DNA from: Bacteroidales bacterium
Lineage (GTDB): Bacteria > Bacteroidota > Bacteroidia > Bacteroidales > VadinHA17
Reading direction: 5' to 3'
Length of the DNA stretch: 26,330 bases
Assembly (NCBI GenBank): GCA_029935275.1
Contig: JAOZKQ010000003.1
Span: forward strand, 1 to 26,330
Shown piece by piece: positions 17,498 to 25,686 of this stretch. The notes beneath the pieces were generated by a model. The model was not told where the DNA came from and did no database searches. It was given only the letters and a program-made list of their open reading frames with translations. Position numbers and translations under genes: made by a program. Positions within the stretch are counted from its first letter, which is position 1, and each line of letters starts with the position of its first letter.

Positions 17498-19621
17498 CTA
17501 ATAAAATTTAGACCTTTCATCTTTCACCTTTGCTCCATCCAACAGGGAATTATATGTATCGTAGTTTACTCTTGTTTGATAAACTGTTTTTAAAGCATCT
17601 TTTTCTGCCTCCGGATTATCATCTTCCTTAGAGGAAATGGTTGTTACCTGTAGTACATAAACACCATTTAATCCTTCAACCGGGTCTGATAGTTTACTTT
17701 CATCTAGTTCAACAACCGCACCAATTACAGCAGGCTCAATGCCAGCACCTGGAATCGAAAATGAATTGAAACTAATTACACTTGCTAGTTGTACCTCTGC
17801 ATTCACCGCACTTCCTAAATCTTCAATAGTATTTGCATTTGCCATTTTTTCTTTGATTGAATTAATTAAAGCCTCTGCTTTTTTCTTCTTTCTTGTATTT
17901 AATTCAACATCTGGCCTTACTTGTTCCAGTGGCGCAATACCATCTTCTTTTACCTCAGTCACATAGGCTACTACGTATTTGTTTTCCAATTCAAAAACAG
18001 CCTGATTATCTCTGTCAAGAACAATTTCACCTTTATCTGTGGTATATACTGCCATGATCAGAGGTCTTGGTGATTCCAGACCAGGTATCTGACGGTCACT
18101 TTCCTTTAAATCATTTGCAACCCTTTTATTTAAGCCTTCTTTTTCAATTTCAGCAATAAACTTTTCATATGTATTATTGGTCCCTGCAAATTTGCTGGCA
18201 ATTGAATAGACATTCTGATAGGTTGTAGAGCTTGGCTGTACTTCTCTAGCTACAATTCCTACCTGTACTTTTTTTGATTTTTTCCCCTGGCCAAGTATTT
18301 CAATTATATGAAATCCAAATTGTGATTCGATAGTTATGATATCTCCTTTATTGCCATAGAAACTGGCATCATTAAAAGGCCTTACCATTGCACCTTCTTT
18401 AAACCAACCCAAATCACCTCCCAGCTGGGCACTCCCTTTATCATCAGAATTCAAAGTTGCCAGGAGTGCAAAGTCGGTTCCTGACTTCATTAAGGCAGAT
18501 AAACTATCCGCAATTTGCTTTGCTCTTTCCGGACTTCTTTCCGGACTGGGAGCAATCAATATATGCCGTGCATGAACCGAATCAGGGATATTATTAATGG
18601 CTGCAAGTTTAGCTAGCTTGTAGGTCTCATTTTCAAAATAAGGGCCATATATTGAACCCACGGGATTACTAAACATAAAGTCATTGATAAGTTCAGGTAG
18701 CTCCCCATCACTATAGTTTCTAGAGTTAAATGGAATATCCGAATTTGCATTTACAAATTGCTCAGTATTGGTTTCTGTTTCCAAATCAGGTTTGATGTGA
18801 TTTATCCATTCTTCTGCATCTTTAATGTCGCTTTTAGAAGCTTGCACATCGAAAGAAACATATTCTATATTTCTCGAAGCAGTTTGTTTGTAATTGTTTT
18901 TATGTTTATTGTAATATGATTTTACATCTTCTTCAGAAACAGATACTGTAGAGTCTGCTACATAAGCATAACGTTTAAGGATATATTTGAAATCAATAAC
19001 TTTTGAATTCAAATCATAATTTTGTTCTGCCTGAAATGTTGTCACATTCAATCCTTTCCTGACCATATTAAGATATTTTGTGAATAATCTTTCGTCATTG
19101 ATCTGGTTCTCAAGAAACATCCAGTATTTTCGCTGGTTTCCTGTTTCATCAGTTTCAATATTTTTTAGAAAACGAATTAATGCTCCTCTGTCAAAATAGC
19201 CAGTATTTTGGTCGGTAAAGATCTGTCGTACATAAGCATGAGGATTGTCACCCTGCACCATGTCGAATAACTCTTCAGAACTTACATTCAATCCCAGTTG
19301 ATCGTATTCTTTGGACATGATTATATCACGAACCATTTGATCCCATGTCTGTTGCTGAATACTTGTTACGGTAGCTTCGTCAATAGTTGATTGACCTGAA
19401 AGTTTATAAATCTCAGTAAGATGGTTTACTTTCCTGTCAAAATCAATATATGATACCGAGTTGCCAGCAACCTCTCCAATTTCGAATTGCTTTTTATTCC
19501 CAAAACCACCTCCGCTATTTCCTCCTAAAAAATCTCCTAAAACAAATGCCAGAATCGCTATACCAATGATAACTGCTATAAGAACTCCTGCTTTGTCCCG
19601 AATGGTTTGTAATGTTGCCAT
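17498..19621 (-). CDS. Membrane-anchored parvulin-type peptidyl-prolyl isomerase/chaperone (PpiD/SurA-like)
   Basis: This 707-residue protein starts with a short cytoplasmic segment and one membrane helix at about 12-33 (GVLIAVIIGIAILAFVLGDF), followed by a periplasmic SurA_N-like chaperone region from about 45. The parvulin domain lies at about 349-445: it begins VHARHILIAPSPE, contains DFALLATLNSDD and GGDLGWFKEGAMV, and ends GFHIIEILGQ. A further region (450-707) may be a second, degenerate parvulin-like and C-terminal chaperone part. The N-terminal anchor and length match PpiD, which helps fold outer-membrane and secreted proteins leaving the Sec channel; databases often call the Bacteroidota proteins SurA N-terminal domain protein. 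It is preceded by a Bacteroidota-type promoter and followed by a strong terminator, so it can be transcribed alone, although it lies downstream of the CNNM gene in the same direction. Confidence 0.92.
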   Translation of the reverse strand: MATLQTIRDKAGVLIAVIIGIAILAFVLGDFLGGNSGGGFGNKKQFEIGEVAGNSVSYIDFDRKVNHLTEIYKLSGQSTIDEATVTSIQQQTWDQMVRDIIMSKEYDQLGLNVSSEELFDMVQGDNPHAYVRQIFTDQNTGYFDRGALIRFLKNIETDETGNQRKYWMFLENQINDERLFTKYLNMVRKGLNVTTFQAEQNYDLNSKVIDFKYILKRYAYVADSTVSVSEEDVKSYYNKHKNNYKQTASRNIEYVSFDVQASKSDIKDAEEWINHIKPDLETETNTEQFVNANSDIPFNSRNYSDGELPELINDFMFSNPVGSIYGPYFENETYKLAKLAAINNIPDSVHARHILIAPSPERSPERAKQIADSLSALMKSGTDFALLATLNSDDKGSAQLGGDLGWFKEGAMVRPFNDASFYGNKGDIITIESQFGFHIIEILGQGKKSKKVQVGIVAREVQPSSTTYQNVYSIASKFAGTNNTYEKFIAEIEKEGLNKRVANDLKESDRQIPGLESPRPLIMAVYTTDKGEIVLDRDNQAVFELENKYVVAYVTEVKEDGIAPLEQVRPDVELNTRKKKKAEALINSIKEKMANANTIEDLGSAVNAEVQLASVISFNSFSIPGAGIEPAVIGAVVELDESKLSDPVEGLNGVYVLQVTTISSKEDDNPEAEKDALKTVYQTRVNYDTYNSLLDGAKVKDERSKFY

Positions 19622-19662
19622 TAAATTTAATTTATGTGTTATACGCTCAAAAAATCAGGGTG

Positions 19663-19696
19663 CAAATATAAAAAAATATGCCGCACCAACCCCAAA
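19663..19696 (-). promoter_or_regulatory. Bacteroidota-type promoter for the PpiD-like gene
   Basis: On the - strand, tatatttg (complement of 19663-19670) is a perfect match to the Bacteroidota -7 element TAnnTTTG. Upstream, tttg (complement of 19693-19696) matches the -33 element with a 22 bp spacer; reported spacers centre near 19 but vary. The predicted start of transcription would be about 35 bp before the ATG at 19621. The 273 bp gap here is otherwise without an evident gene. Confidence 0.6.
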
Positions 19697-19894
19697 GTTT
19701 ATGGATTTTTTAAAGTTTATTATGTAACAAAGTTAGTTCACTGTTTAATTTCAGGTAAAATATGAATATTTATCCTGAAAACGTAAAGTGGGAGGTGGGA
19801 TAAAAAGACCTGCTTGTAATAAGCTGAGTTTAAAATAGGGTTTCAGTAAATCAGGCTTGTCATTGAAGTTGAACTTAGTTTGAACGTAGAATTT

Positions 19895-21160
19895 TTATTT
19901 TTCTGTAATTTTTAAGTGAACAACTTCAATGCGGGTTTCACTCACCTTAAGAATTTTGAATTCAAAATGACTTATGTTAATTCTTTGATTGAGTTTAGGA
20001 ATACTCTCATGGGAAAAGAAAATGAATCCGGCCAGGGTTTCATATTCATCATGCTCGGGTAAGTTTAAATGGTATTTTTCATTTAAGTAGTCAATTTCAA
20101 GCCTGGCTGAAAAAACATATTCACTATTATTGATTTGCTTTTCAATTAGTTCAGAAGTGTCATGCTCATCCTCTATTTCACCAAATATTTCTTCCAGGAT
20201 ATCTTCAATAGTAACAATACCAGAGGTCCCTCCAAATTCATCAACAACCAGGGCAATACTTCTCTTTTCATTGACAAATAATTTTAGCAGTTTATTTGCT
20301 GGCATAGATTCAGGAACAATAGCTATAGGAATAATATAGGATTGTATGTCTTCTGCTTTGCTAAAAAGATCTTTTAAATTCACATACCCAATGATATTGT
20401 CAATAGTTTCTTTATAAATTAGGATCTTTGACAAGCCGGACTCTATAAATGCATGTCTAAGTTCATCAGATCTGGAATCCCTTTCAAGGGCTACCAACTC
20501 TGTTCGTGGCACCATGCATTCCCTTAACTTAACTTTTGAGAAATCGAGGGCATTCTGAAATATTTTAATATCATGATCTTTTTCTTCCAGGAGTTCGGAT
20601 AGTTCGCTATTTTCATTCACAAGTTGATCTAAATCGGGTTTTCCAAAAACCATGTTGTCAGATCCGGAATCCAGTTTCAGGCCAGTAAAAATCCTTAATA
20701 TTAAATGAGACAGGGCAATGGTAAACCTTCCAATTGGATAGAAAATCAGATAAAAAAGGAAAACTGGTAAACTGAAGATTTTCAGAAATATATTTGCATA
20801 TAACCTGAAGATAACTTTTGGAAAGAATTCAGCTGTGAAAAGGATAATCAGGGTAGAAATGATTGTTTGTAAAAGTAATATTGCTGTATCTGAATGGAAA
20901 AAGACCTGTAAGAATGGTTCGAGGACCAGAGCCATTACAATACCATAAATAACCAGGGCTATATTATTGCCAATGAGCATAGTTACAATATATTGGCCAG
21001 GATGTTTAGTAAATACCGAGATAACCCGGGTGGAGACTGTATCATGTTTTTTATCTATTTCGAGCCTGAGTTTGTTAGAGGCAAAAAAAGCGATTTCCAT
21101 GCCTGAGAAAAAAGCAGAGAGTAAAATGGAGCTAAGTATAATGAGAAAAAATGACATCAA
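19895..21160 (-). CDS. CNNM/CBS/CorC domain membrane protein (HlyC/CorC, hemolysin-family transporter-like)
   Basis: The 421 residues show three domains in order. The N-terminal CNNM (DUF21) membrane domain, about 1-160, includes SGMEIAFFASN (19-29) and TAEFFPK (109-115). A CBS pair, about 205-330, includes ECMVPRTELVALE (214-226) and ends VDEFGGTSGIVTIEDILEEI (306-325). A CorC_HlyC domain, about 345-418, is the last. Proteins of this family are Mg/Co-linked ion transporters or Mg-export regulators (CorB/CorC, MpfA, CNNM); the historic name hemolysin is misleading. GldE of gliding bacteria is a member too, but gldE is normally next to gldD, which is absent, so I do not call this GldE. It lies 104 bp after a small membrane protein gene, in a block otherwise concerned with the envelope. 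The transported ion cannot be read from sequence. Confidence 0.92.
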   Translation of the reverse strand: MMSFFLIILSSILLSAFFSGMEIAFFASNKLRLEIDKKHDTVSTRVISVFTKHPGQYIVTMLIGNNIALVIYGIVMALVLEPFLQVFFHSDTAILLLQTIISTLIILFTAEFFPKVIFRLYANIFLKIFSLPVFLFYLIFYPIGRFTIALSHLILRIFTGLKLDSGSDNMVFGKPDLDQLVNENSELSELLEEKDHDIKIFQNALDFSKVKLRECMVPRTELVALERDSRSDELRHAFIESGLSKILIYKETIDNIIGYVNLKDLFSKAEDIQSYIIPIAIVPESMPANKLLKLFVNEKRSIALVVDEFGGTSGIVTIEDILEEIFGEIEDEHDTSELIEKQINNSEYVFSARLEIDYLNEKYHLNLPEHDEYETLAGFIFFSHESIPKLNQRINISHFEFKILKVSETRIEVVHLKITEK

Positions 21161-21180
21161 TACAGGGAATTATTTATACG

Positions 21181-21188
21181 CAAATTTA
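21181..21188 (-). promoter_or_regulatory. Possible -7 promoter element for the CNNM gene
   Basis: The - strand reads taaatttg, a full match to TAnnTTTG, 20 bp before the ATG at 21160. No matching TTTG is seen at the usual distance upstream (the position holds aaaa), so only half of the promoter is supported and chance occurrence in AT-rich DNA is possible. Confidence 0.3.
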
Positions 21189-21264
21189 CTATTTTCAAAA
21201 CAGATTTTTTGATCATATAAAACAAATAATGCAAAACGAATGCTTAATTAAGTTTTCATCATCA

Positions 21265-21498
21265 CTATTTATCTGTTTTAGCTTTGTCTTTGGAGTTTAC
21301 ATATTGCTTTCTTAAATATTTTCTGAAAAAAAACATTGCAAAAGAAGTGACAGAAATACCGAGGAGCATCAGGTTGTCCTTAAAACCTTCCTGAATGGAA
21401 GTGAACAGCCAGGTTACAAAGCTTAAAATACCAATTGCTAGCCATGTATATTCCATGAAAACCTGAAATCTACGAGGTTTATTTTGCTTTGTATCCAA
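21265..21498 (-). CDS. Small two-helix membrane protein of unknown function
   Basis: This encodes 77 residues: a basic N-terminus (MDTKQNKPRRFQVFMEY), two hydrophobic segments at about 18-34 and 42-58, a short linker (IQEGFKDN) and a basic Lys-rich end (RKYLRKQYVNSKDKAKTDK). Positive charge at both ends predicts both termini in the cytoplasm with a tiny external loop. I do not recognise a named family. From memory, similar short proteins occur at this place between lptC and the CNNM gene in other Bacteroidota. The gaps to lptC (84 bp) and to the CNNM gene (104 bp), its own strand agreement, and protein-like composition support it as a real gene. A role with the adjacent LptC-like or CNNM proteins is only a guess from position. 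Confidence 0.75.
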   Translation of the reverse strand: MDTKQNKPRRFQVFMEYTWLAIGILSFVTWLFTSIQEGFKDNLMLLGISVTSFAMFFFRKYLRKQYVNSKDKAKTDK

Positions 21499-21582
21499 TG
21501 TAAGCGTTTTTAATAATAATTAATAAATTTAAACTTATCAATATCGTTGAACAAAAAATAAGAAAAAGAAATCTTACAAATT

Positions 21583-22164
21583 TTATAAATCCTCATTTTC
21601 GTGATAAATGGTTCCTTTTACGTTTGTTATTTCCCAATAAGTAAAAGATTGATCAGCTTCAAAACCATCACCATAAATTACTTCTTTTTCAGTAGTAATT
21701 TTAACAAATTTATCTGAATAAATGATCTGTTTTTTTTCATCCCAGAACAAAAGCTCTGTGTTAAGTGTCTTCCCATCTTCATTCACAGCGACAACACTGT
21801 CGGAGGCTTCCCACAGGTTTTCAGATTCGTGATAAATAGCATATTTTGAACTTAACCATGATTTAACTTCTTCGTTGCTATCGTAAAAGGACACTTTCAT
21901 ACCTTTTGGAAAAAGTGTTTTTTTATTTTCATCTTCTGCTGCTTCAAATCTTTGTACAAGAGGGGCGCTTATTTTCATTTTTACTTTGCCTGAATCTGTA
22001 TAAATAGTTTCCAGGTTCCAGACAGATTGCGAAGAAGTAGTATCTATTTTGGTAAGATTATATATTTCAGCAATGTTATTCTTCTTACATGAAAAAAGCA
22101 CCAACAGCCCAAGGATTGGGAGTATGGTGCTTTTCAAAAATATTTTCTTACCGATGATATTCAA
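21583..22164 (-). CDS. lptC: LptC-like LPS export protein with lipoprotein-type signal
   Basis: LptC belongs to the bridge that carries lipopolysaccharide from the inner to the outer membrane. The 193 residues include an N-terminal hydrophobic helix (about 8-25) ending in LVLFSC, which fits a lipobox with Cys26, then a beta-jellyroll-type domain. The phrases VWNLETIYTDSGKVKMKISAP, KGMKVSFYD, LNTELLFWDEKKQIIYSD and VIYGDGFEAD match the repeated strand pattern of LptC/OstA-like proteins. E. coli LptC is 191 residues and anchored by an uncleaved helix, so a lipid-modified anchor would be a difference; alternatively the Cys is not modified. There is no acidic stretch after Cys26 (it reads CKKNNIAE), which argues against surface export. 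The start is 3 bp after the TPR gene stop, so they are co-transcribed. Confidence 0.87.
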   Translation of the reverse strand: MNIIGKKIFLKSTILPILGLLVLFSCKKNNIAEIYNLTKIDTTSSQSVWNLETIYTDSGKVKMKISAPLVQRFEAAEDENKKTLFPKGMKVSFYDSNEEVKSWLSSKYAIYHESENLWEASDSVVAVNEDGKTLNTELLFWDEKKQIIYSDKFVKITTEKEVIYGDGFEADQSFTYWEITNVKGTIYHENEDL

Positions 22165-22167
22165 AAG

Positions 22168-23520
22168 TTATTTTCTGGTTCTGATTTTTGTATCTGTATT
22201 AATCCAGCTTCCTAGGTGATATTTGTCCCCTGCTTTAAAACCATAAAAGAATATCGTTTCTGTATCAGGAAAGTATTGTGAATAAGCCTGAATTTTTTTA
22301 TTTGTTACATTAGCCAGGTCTGGGTCTTTTTTAATGGCTATATAATATTGGTCAACAGCAACCCAAAAAACAGACTTATGGGCCAGTTCATCTTCTCCAA
22401 AACTTTTAACTGCTGCATATACATTACCTAACAGGATATGAGGCTGACCACTATTTGGGTTTGCTTTAATTGCTTCTAATGCATATTTTTTAGCAAGCTT
22501 AAGATCTCCATATTCACTTTGTACAATATAACCCAGCTCAACAAGATAGGACGATTTCTCAATTTCGTCTTGTTCTCCTTCTATAGCTTGCTCATAATAG
22601 GCTACAGCATCTTTATACTGCCCGCGAGTATTGTATAACTTAGCAATATGGTAAGCAAGATTTGGTGATGGGTCAATTTTGTTTAATGCAATAGTTGCTT
22701 CCATATAAAGGTCAGAATCGGTACATCCTGTTTGATTAAGCCAGTAACTTATTCTTTTCAGTACATCAATATCTTCAGGGCTTTCCTTTAGTTCAGGAGT
22801 AAATAACTGAACCAGTGACTCACAGGATGCAGCTCCACTATTTGCAAACTGAGCCGAGAGAGTTTCCTGCATATTTGTAAGCTCTTCATCATCAGGATTT
22901 CCTTCTATCTGTTTATTCAGAACATCCATTGTTTCAGCATAGTTTTCAACAACTTCATTTTCAGGCATTTCATTTTTATCAAATAAAATCAAGGTGGTGG
23001 TTATAAAAGAAATAATGACGGATTTTGGTGCTTTTAAGTTATAGTATTCAAAAGATTCTTTACTATACTTATAAGCATTTTTAAGTTCCTCAACATCATC
23101 TTTTTTAAATCTAAGCAGATCCTTTGCTTTATAACCCAGAACTTTAGCTTTGTCCTTTGGAAACCATTTAATCCTTTGGTCATAAACTTGCATTAAGGTG
23201 TCTATATTCAGGTTTTTGATTTCCGTATCATTATTGTTTTCAGCCTGTATGATTCTGAATTTGTACATGGCTGCGCCATTCATGTAAATAGATTTGGTTA
23301 CTTTAGGACACTCTTTATATACAATTCTCCAATAAGGACAGGCATCCTGGTAATTTTTCTGTTTAAAATATTCTCGATAAAGAGAGTAATTTCTAGCACA
23401 CCTTATTGAATCCTCACCATGTCCAAACCTTGATCCATCCTCCACTCCTTTTTGGGCCAGGCCGGTTAGAACTGCCGAAAAAATAAGGGCAATTGTAAAT
23501 GTAATTTTTAGAGCTTTCAT
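22168..23520 (-). CDS. Exported TPR-repeat protein
   Basis: This 450-residue protein begins with a signal peptide (MKALKITF, hydrophobic to about 20, likely cleavage after Ala22 before QKG). The mature part is mostly alpha-helical with tetratricopeptide-like repeats: an early one at about 44-72 (YREYFKQKNYQDACPYW), and clear ones at about 287-315 (NLAYHIAKLYNTRGQYKDA) and 320-355 (YLVELGYIVQSEYGDLKLA, ALEAIKANPNS). The C-terminus ends YHLGSWINTDTKIRTRK, which looks like a conserved capping motif. Several Cys residues suggest it is periplasmic or outer-membrane associated. TPR proteins act as scaffolds; the partner here is unknown, but location directly between a beta-barrel protein gene (17 bp) and lptC (3 bp) suggests an envelope assembly role. 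This is inference only. Confidence 0.88.
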   Translation of the reverse strand: MKALKITFTIALIFSAVLTGLAQKGVEDGSRFGHGEDSIRCARNYSLYREYFKQKNYQDACPYWRIVYKECPKVTKSIYMNGAAMYKFRIIQAENNNDTEIKNLNIDTLMQVYDQRIKWFPKDKAKVLGYKAKDLLRFKKDDVEELKNAYKYSKESFEYYNLKAPKSVIISFITTTLILFDKNEMPENEVVENYAETMDVLNKQIEGNPDDEELTNMQETLSAQFANSGAASCESLVQLFTPELKESPEDIDVLKRISYWLNQTGCTDSDLYMEATIALNKIDPSPNLAYHIAKLYNTRGQYKDAVAYYEQAIEGEQDEIEKSSYLVELGYIVQSEYGDLKLAKKYALEAIKANPNSGQPHILLGNVYAAVKSFGEDELAHKSVFWVAVDQYYIAIKKDPDLANVTNKKIQAYSQYFPDTETIFFYGFKAGDKYHLGSWINTDTKIRTRK

Positions 23521-23537
23521 TTTTAATAGTTTTAATA

Positions 23538-24827
23538 TTAATCAAATTTACGTTTCATAAACCAGAAATCATACAAAGTTAAGCTAAAAAGAATACTTCC
23601 ATGGTTTTCAAGTATTAAATTGTCATTTTTTGTACCCCTTTTGCCATAATCAAAAGCAATATTAAATGAAGACCTTGAGAAACCTATTGGTAAACCTACC
23701 CCAAAAGTTATGCCAAAATCGTTTACACGATAGTCATTTATCTTAAGAAATGAGTTTGTGTAATAGGCTCCAGCCCTAAAATGGACACGTGGAAGATAGG
23801 CTTTCAGCTCCCGGGGATTTGGAGTGAATTCACCACCAATTAAAAAGGACTGACTATTTTGCAGAGAATCCAGGCTCATAATTTCAGAGTCTGACCAGTT
23901 TGTTCTTTTATAGTCAAATCCAAAGATAATTTTGTTTGCTTTGTTTATAGTAAATCCCACTCCATAACTTGAAGGAAACAACTTTTTCTCCTTGCCTGTG
24001 GTAAATGAATTAAGTGTATCTACAGCCTGTCCGCCGCTGGAATTAAATAAGATATTTGAAGCCAACAATTCAGTTTGTTGTTTGATATTATTTTTCATGG
24101 CATAGGTTCCACCTATTATTAACTCAAGATCTTCCTTTAGATGTGCAGTATATTGCAATCCCGTGTTAAAAGTAAATCCACCTACGATTTGTTGAACCTC
24201 AATTTTTGGATGATAGGCATAAATATTGTCAAGTAGTGTTACTGTTTGAACCCTTTGTATGTTACCAAATATATACTCGGCATTTATTCCCAAAGACAGG
24301 TTTTTTGTAATTTCGAAACCCAGACCAAAAAATACCTGGCTTAATCCTCCTTCTCCCTTAAATAAATAATCAAGCTTTCCGACTTCGGGGTTATAATTTT
24401 CGTCATTTTCATCAACCGTATATATAAAATTATAGTTGCTTAGGGAATAGGGAATTACTCCTGCAGCAAAAGAGATCTTCTTGGCTAATAAGAAGCTAAA
24501 AGCCAGATGGCTGAAATTAATGTCAAAGGGAGTATTTTCTCCTTTATTACTGGAAATCCTTGATACCTTACCAGCAAGACCAATATCTACAACAAGTGAT
24601 AAAGAATCCCGAATGGTGTAAGATGCCGGATTTGAGAAATCTATGGACTGGCTATTTCGGACTCCTAAAGAAATTCCTCCCATTGCCATGTTTCGTCCAA
24701 ATCCTTTAAATGTAAGATCTCCTAAACCAAAAGTAGAATATGGTGAATTAAAAGATTGACCTTGTGCCATAAACGTGCTGGCATAAAGCAATATGAGAAA
24801 AATAAATAGTTTGTTTTTTTTATGCAT
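23538..24827 (-). CDS. Outer-membrane beta-barrel protein (FadL/OmpP1-like, Bacteroidota type)
   Basis: The 429-residue product has a signal peptide (MHKKNKLFIFLILLYASTFM, likely cleavage near AQG-QSF). The mature start NSPYSTFGLGDL (27-38), followed by RNMAMGGISLGVRNSQSIDFSNPASY, is typical of FadL-like outer-membrane proteins of Bacteroidota. Alternating polar and hydrophobic strands occur throughout, e.g. SLGINAEYIFGN and TFNTGLQYTAHL, and the protein ends with an aromatic strand (LYDFWFMKRKFD). FadL proteins carry hydrophobic molecules across the outer membrane; the actual substrate, if any, is unknown. Its start overlaps the coaX end by 8 bp and its stop lies 17 bp before the TPR gene, so these are one operon. 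The overlap with a cytosolic cofactor enzyme gene may be only a matter of transcriptional economy. Confidence 0.88.
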   Translation of the reverse strand: MHKKNKLFIFLILLYASTFMAQGQSFNSPYSTFGLGDLTFKGFGRNMAMGGISLGVRNSQSIDFSNPASYTIRDSLSLVVDIGLAGKVSRISSNKGENTPFDINFSHLAFSFLLAKKISFAAGVIPYSLSNYNFIYTVDENDENYNPEVGKLDYLFKGEGGLSQVFFGLGFEITKNLSLGINAEYIFGNIQRVQTVTLLDNIYAYHPKIEVQQIVGGFTFNTGLQYTAHLKEDLELIIGGTYAMKNNIKQQTELLASNILFNSSGGQAVDTLNSFTTGKEKKLFPSSYGVGFTINKANKIIFGFDYKRTNWSDSEIMSLDSLQNSQSFLIGGEFTPNPRELKAYLPRVHFRAGAYYTNSFLKINDYRVNDFGITFGVGLPIGFSRSSFNIAFDYGKRGTKNDNLILENHGSILFSLTLYDFWFMKRKFD

Positions 24828-25545
24828 TATAAGCTAAAATTCGATTTAATCCTTTCAGGACAAGATTTAAGTCAACAAAGATGCTATTTTTTAATATTTT
24901 ATCAAAAAAAATAGCATCTCCACCAGTTAAAACAATTTTTAATTCAGGATATTGTTTCAGATATTCATTTATTATCCCCATAATTTCATTGACCATACCA
25001 GATTGAACCCCTGTAATAATGGAGTCTTCTGTTGTTCCGGCAGGTGAAGAATAATGTTCACGAGGAGCTAATAAGGGCAGGTTACTGGTAAATTCATGTA
25101 AGGCTTTATATCTCATATGAAGTCCCGGGGAAATACTTCCACCATGGTATTGACCCTCAGAATTTATAAAATCAAAAGTAATTGCTGTTCCGGCATCAAT
25201 TACAAGAATATTATTTTTTGGAAATAAATAATTTGCTCCAACTACAGCAGCAAGTCTGTCTTTACCCAGGGTTTTTTTAGTTTTATATAAATTTTTAATG
25301 GGAAGAAGTGTGCTTTCATCCAAAAATAGTATATTTTTTAACTTTGATTGAAGAAGCTTGTTTGTTCTCTTATCAGAATTTCCAACCATTGAAATAATTC
25401 CATTTTTAATGTATGGAAATTGCATAAAAATTTCATTTAGAATTTTTAACTGCCCAGACAGGAACTGCTCCTGCTGAATTATTTCATCTTTATCAAAAAC
25501 AGCAACTTTTACAAAACTATTTCCTATGTCAACAACAATATTCAT
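24820..25545 (-). CDS. coaX: Type III pantothenate kinase
   Basis: CoaX catalyses ATP-dependent phosphorylation of pantothenate, the first committed step to coenzyme A, in the cytoplasm. The 241 residues match the family. Motifs of the ASKHA fold are visible: DIGNSFVKVAVF (6-17, phosphate 1), GKDRLAAVVGA (94-104), VIDAGTAITFD (115-125, phosphate 2), GGSISPGLHMR (135-145) and IVLTGGDA (204-211). The conserved Asp residues at 6, 96 and 117 are all present, so it should be active. It is the first gene of the - strand block that continues with the beta-barrel protein. Type III kinases need a monovalent cation and are not inhibited by coenzyme A, which is known of the family and not visible here. 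Confidence 0.97.
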   Translation of the reverse strand: MNIVVDIGNSFVKVAVFDKDEIIQQEQFLSGQLKILNEIFMQFPYIKNGIISMVGNSDKRTNKLLQSKLKNILFLDESTLLPIKNLYKTKKTLGKDRLAAVVGANYLFPKNNILVIDAGTAITFDFINSEGQYHGGSISPGLHMRYKALHEFTSNLPLLAPREHYSSPAGTTEDSIITGVQSGMVNEIMGIINEYLKQYPELKIVLTGGDAIFFDKILKNSIFVDLNLVLKGLNRILAYNA

Positions 25546-25584
25546 TGATAGATAAGCCTTTTATGGGAAAATGTCCTAATCTGA

Positions 25585-25623
25585 TTTTGTAAAAGTATAA
25601 AATTACATAATTTGGTGTTCAAA
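25585..25623. promoter_or_regulatory. Overlapping divergent promoter candidates between coaX and the NRK-like kinase gene
   Basis: The 141 bp divergent gap must hold both promoters. For the + strand, tttg at 25586-25589 and taatttg at 25608-25614 (one base short of TAnnTTTG) are 18 bp apart. For the - strand, tttg (complement of 25620-25623) and tacttttacomplementary to 25590-25597 (last G replaced by A) are 22 bp apart. Each has one deviation from consensus. The two overlap, so the two genes may compete for RNA polymerase. Confidence 0.4.
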
Positions 25624-25686
25624 AAGATGGTAAAAATTAAATATTATTCTTTATTTGTAGTTCTGAAATTAATAAATAAGGTATAA

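Noticed and set aside
19700..19890. Terminator or small RNA in the gap between the CNNM and PpiD-like genes
   Set aside because: Only short weak hairpins (for example gctt-attac-aagc on the - strand and aagttgaactt) without a proper stem and T-tract.
19895..21160. Naming the CNNM/CBS protein GldE (gliding motility)
   Set aside because: Family resemblance is general to HlyC/CorC proteins; gldD or other gld genes are not adjacent, so there is no specific support.
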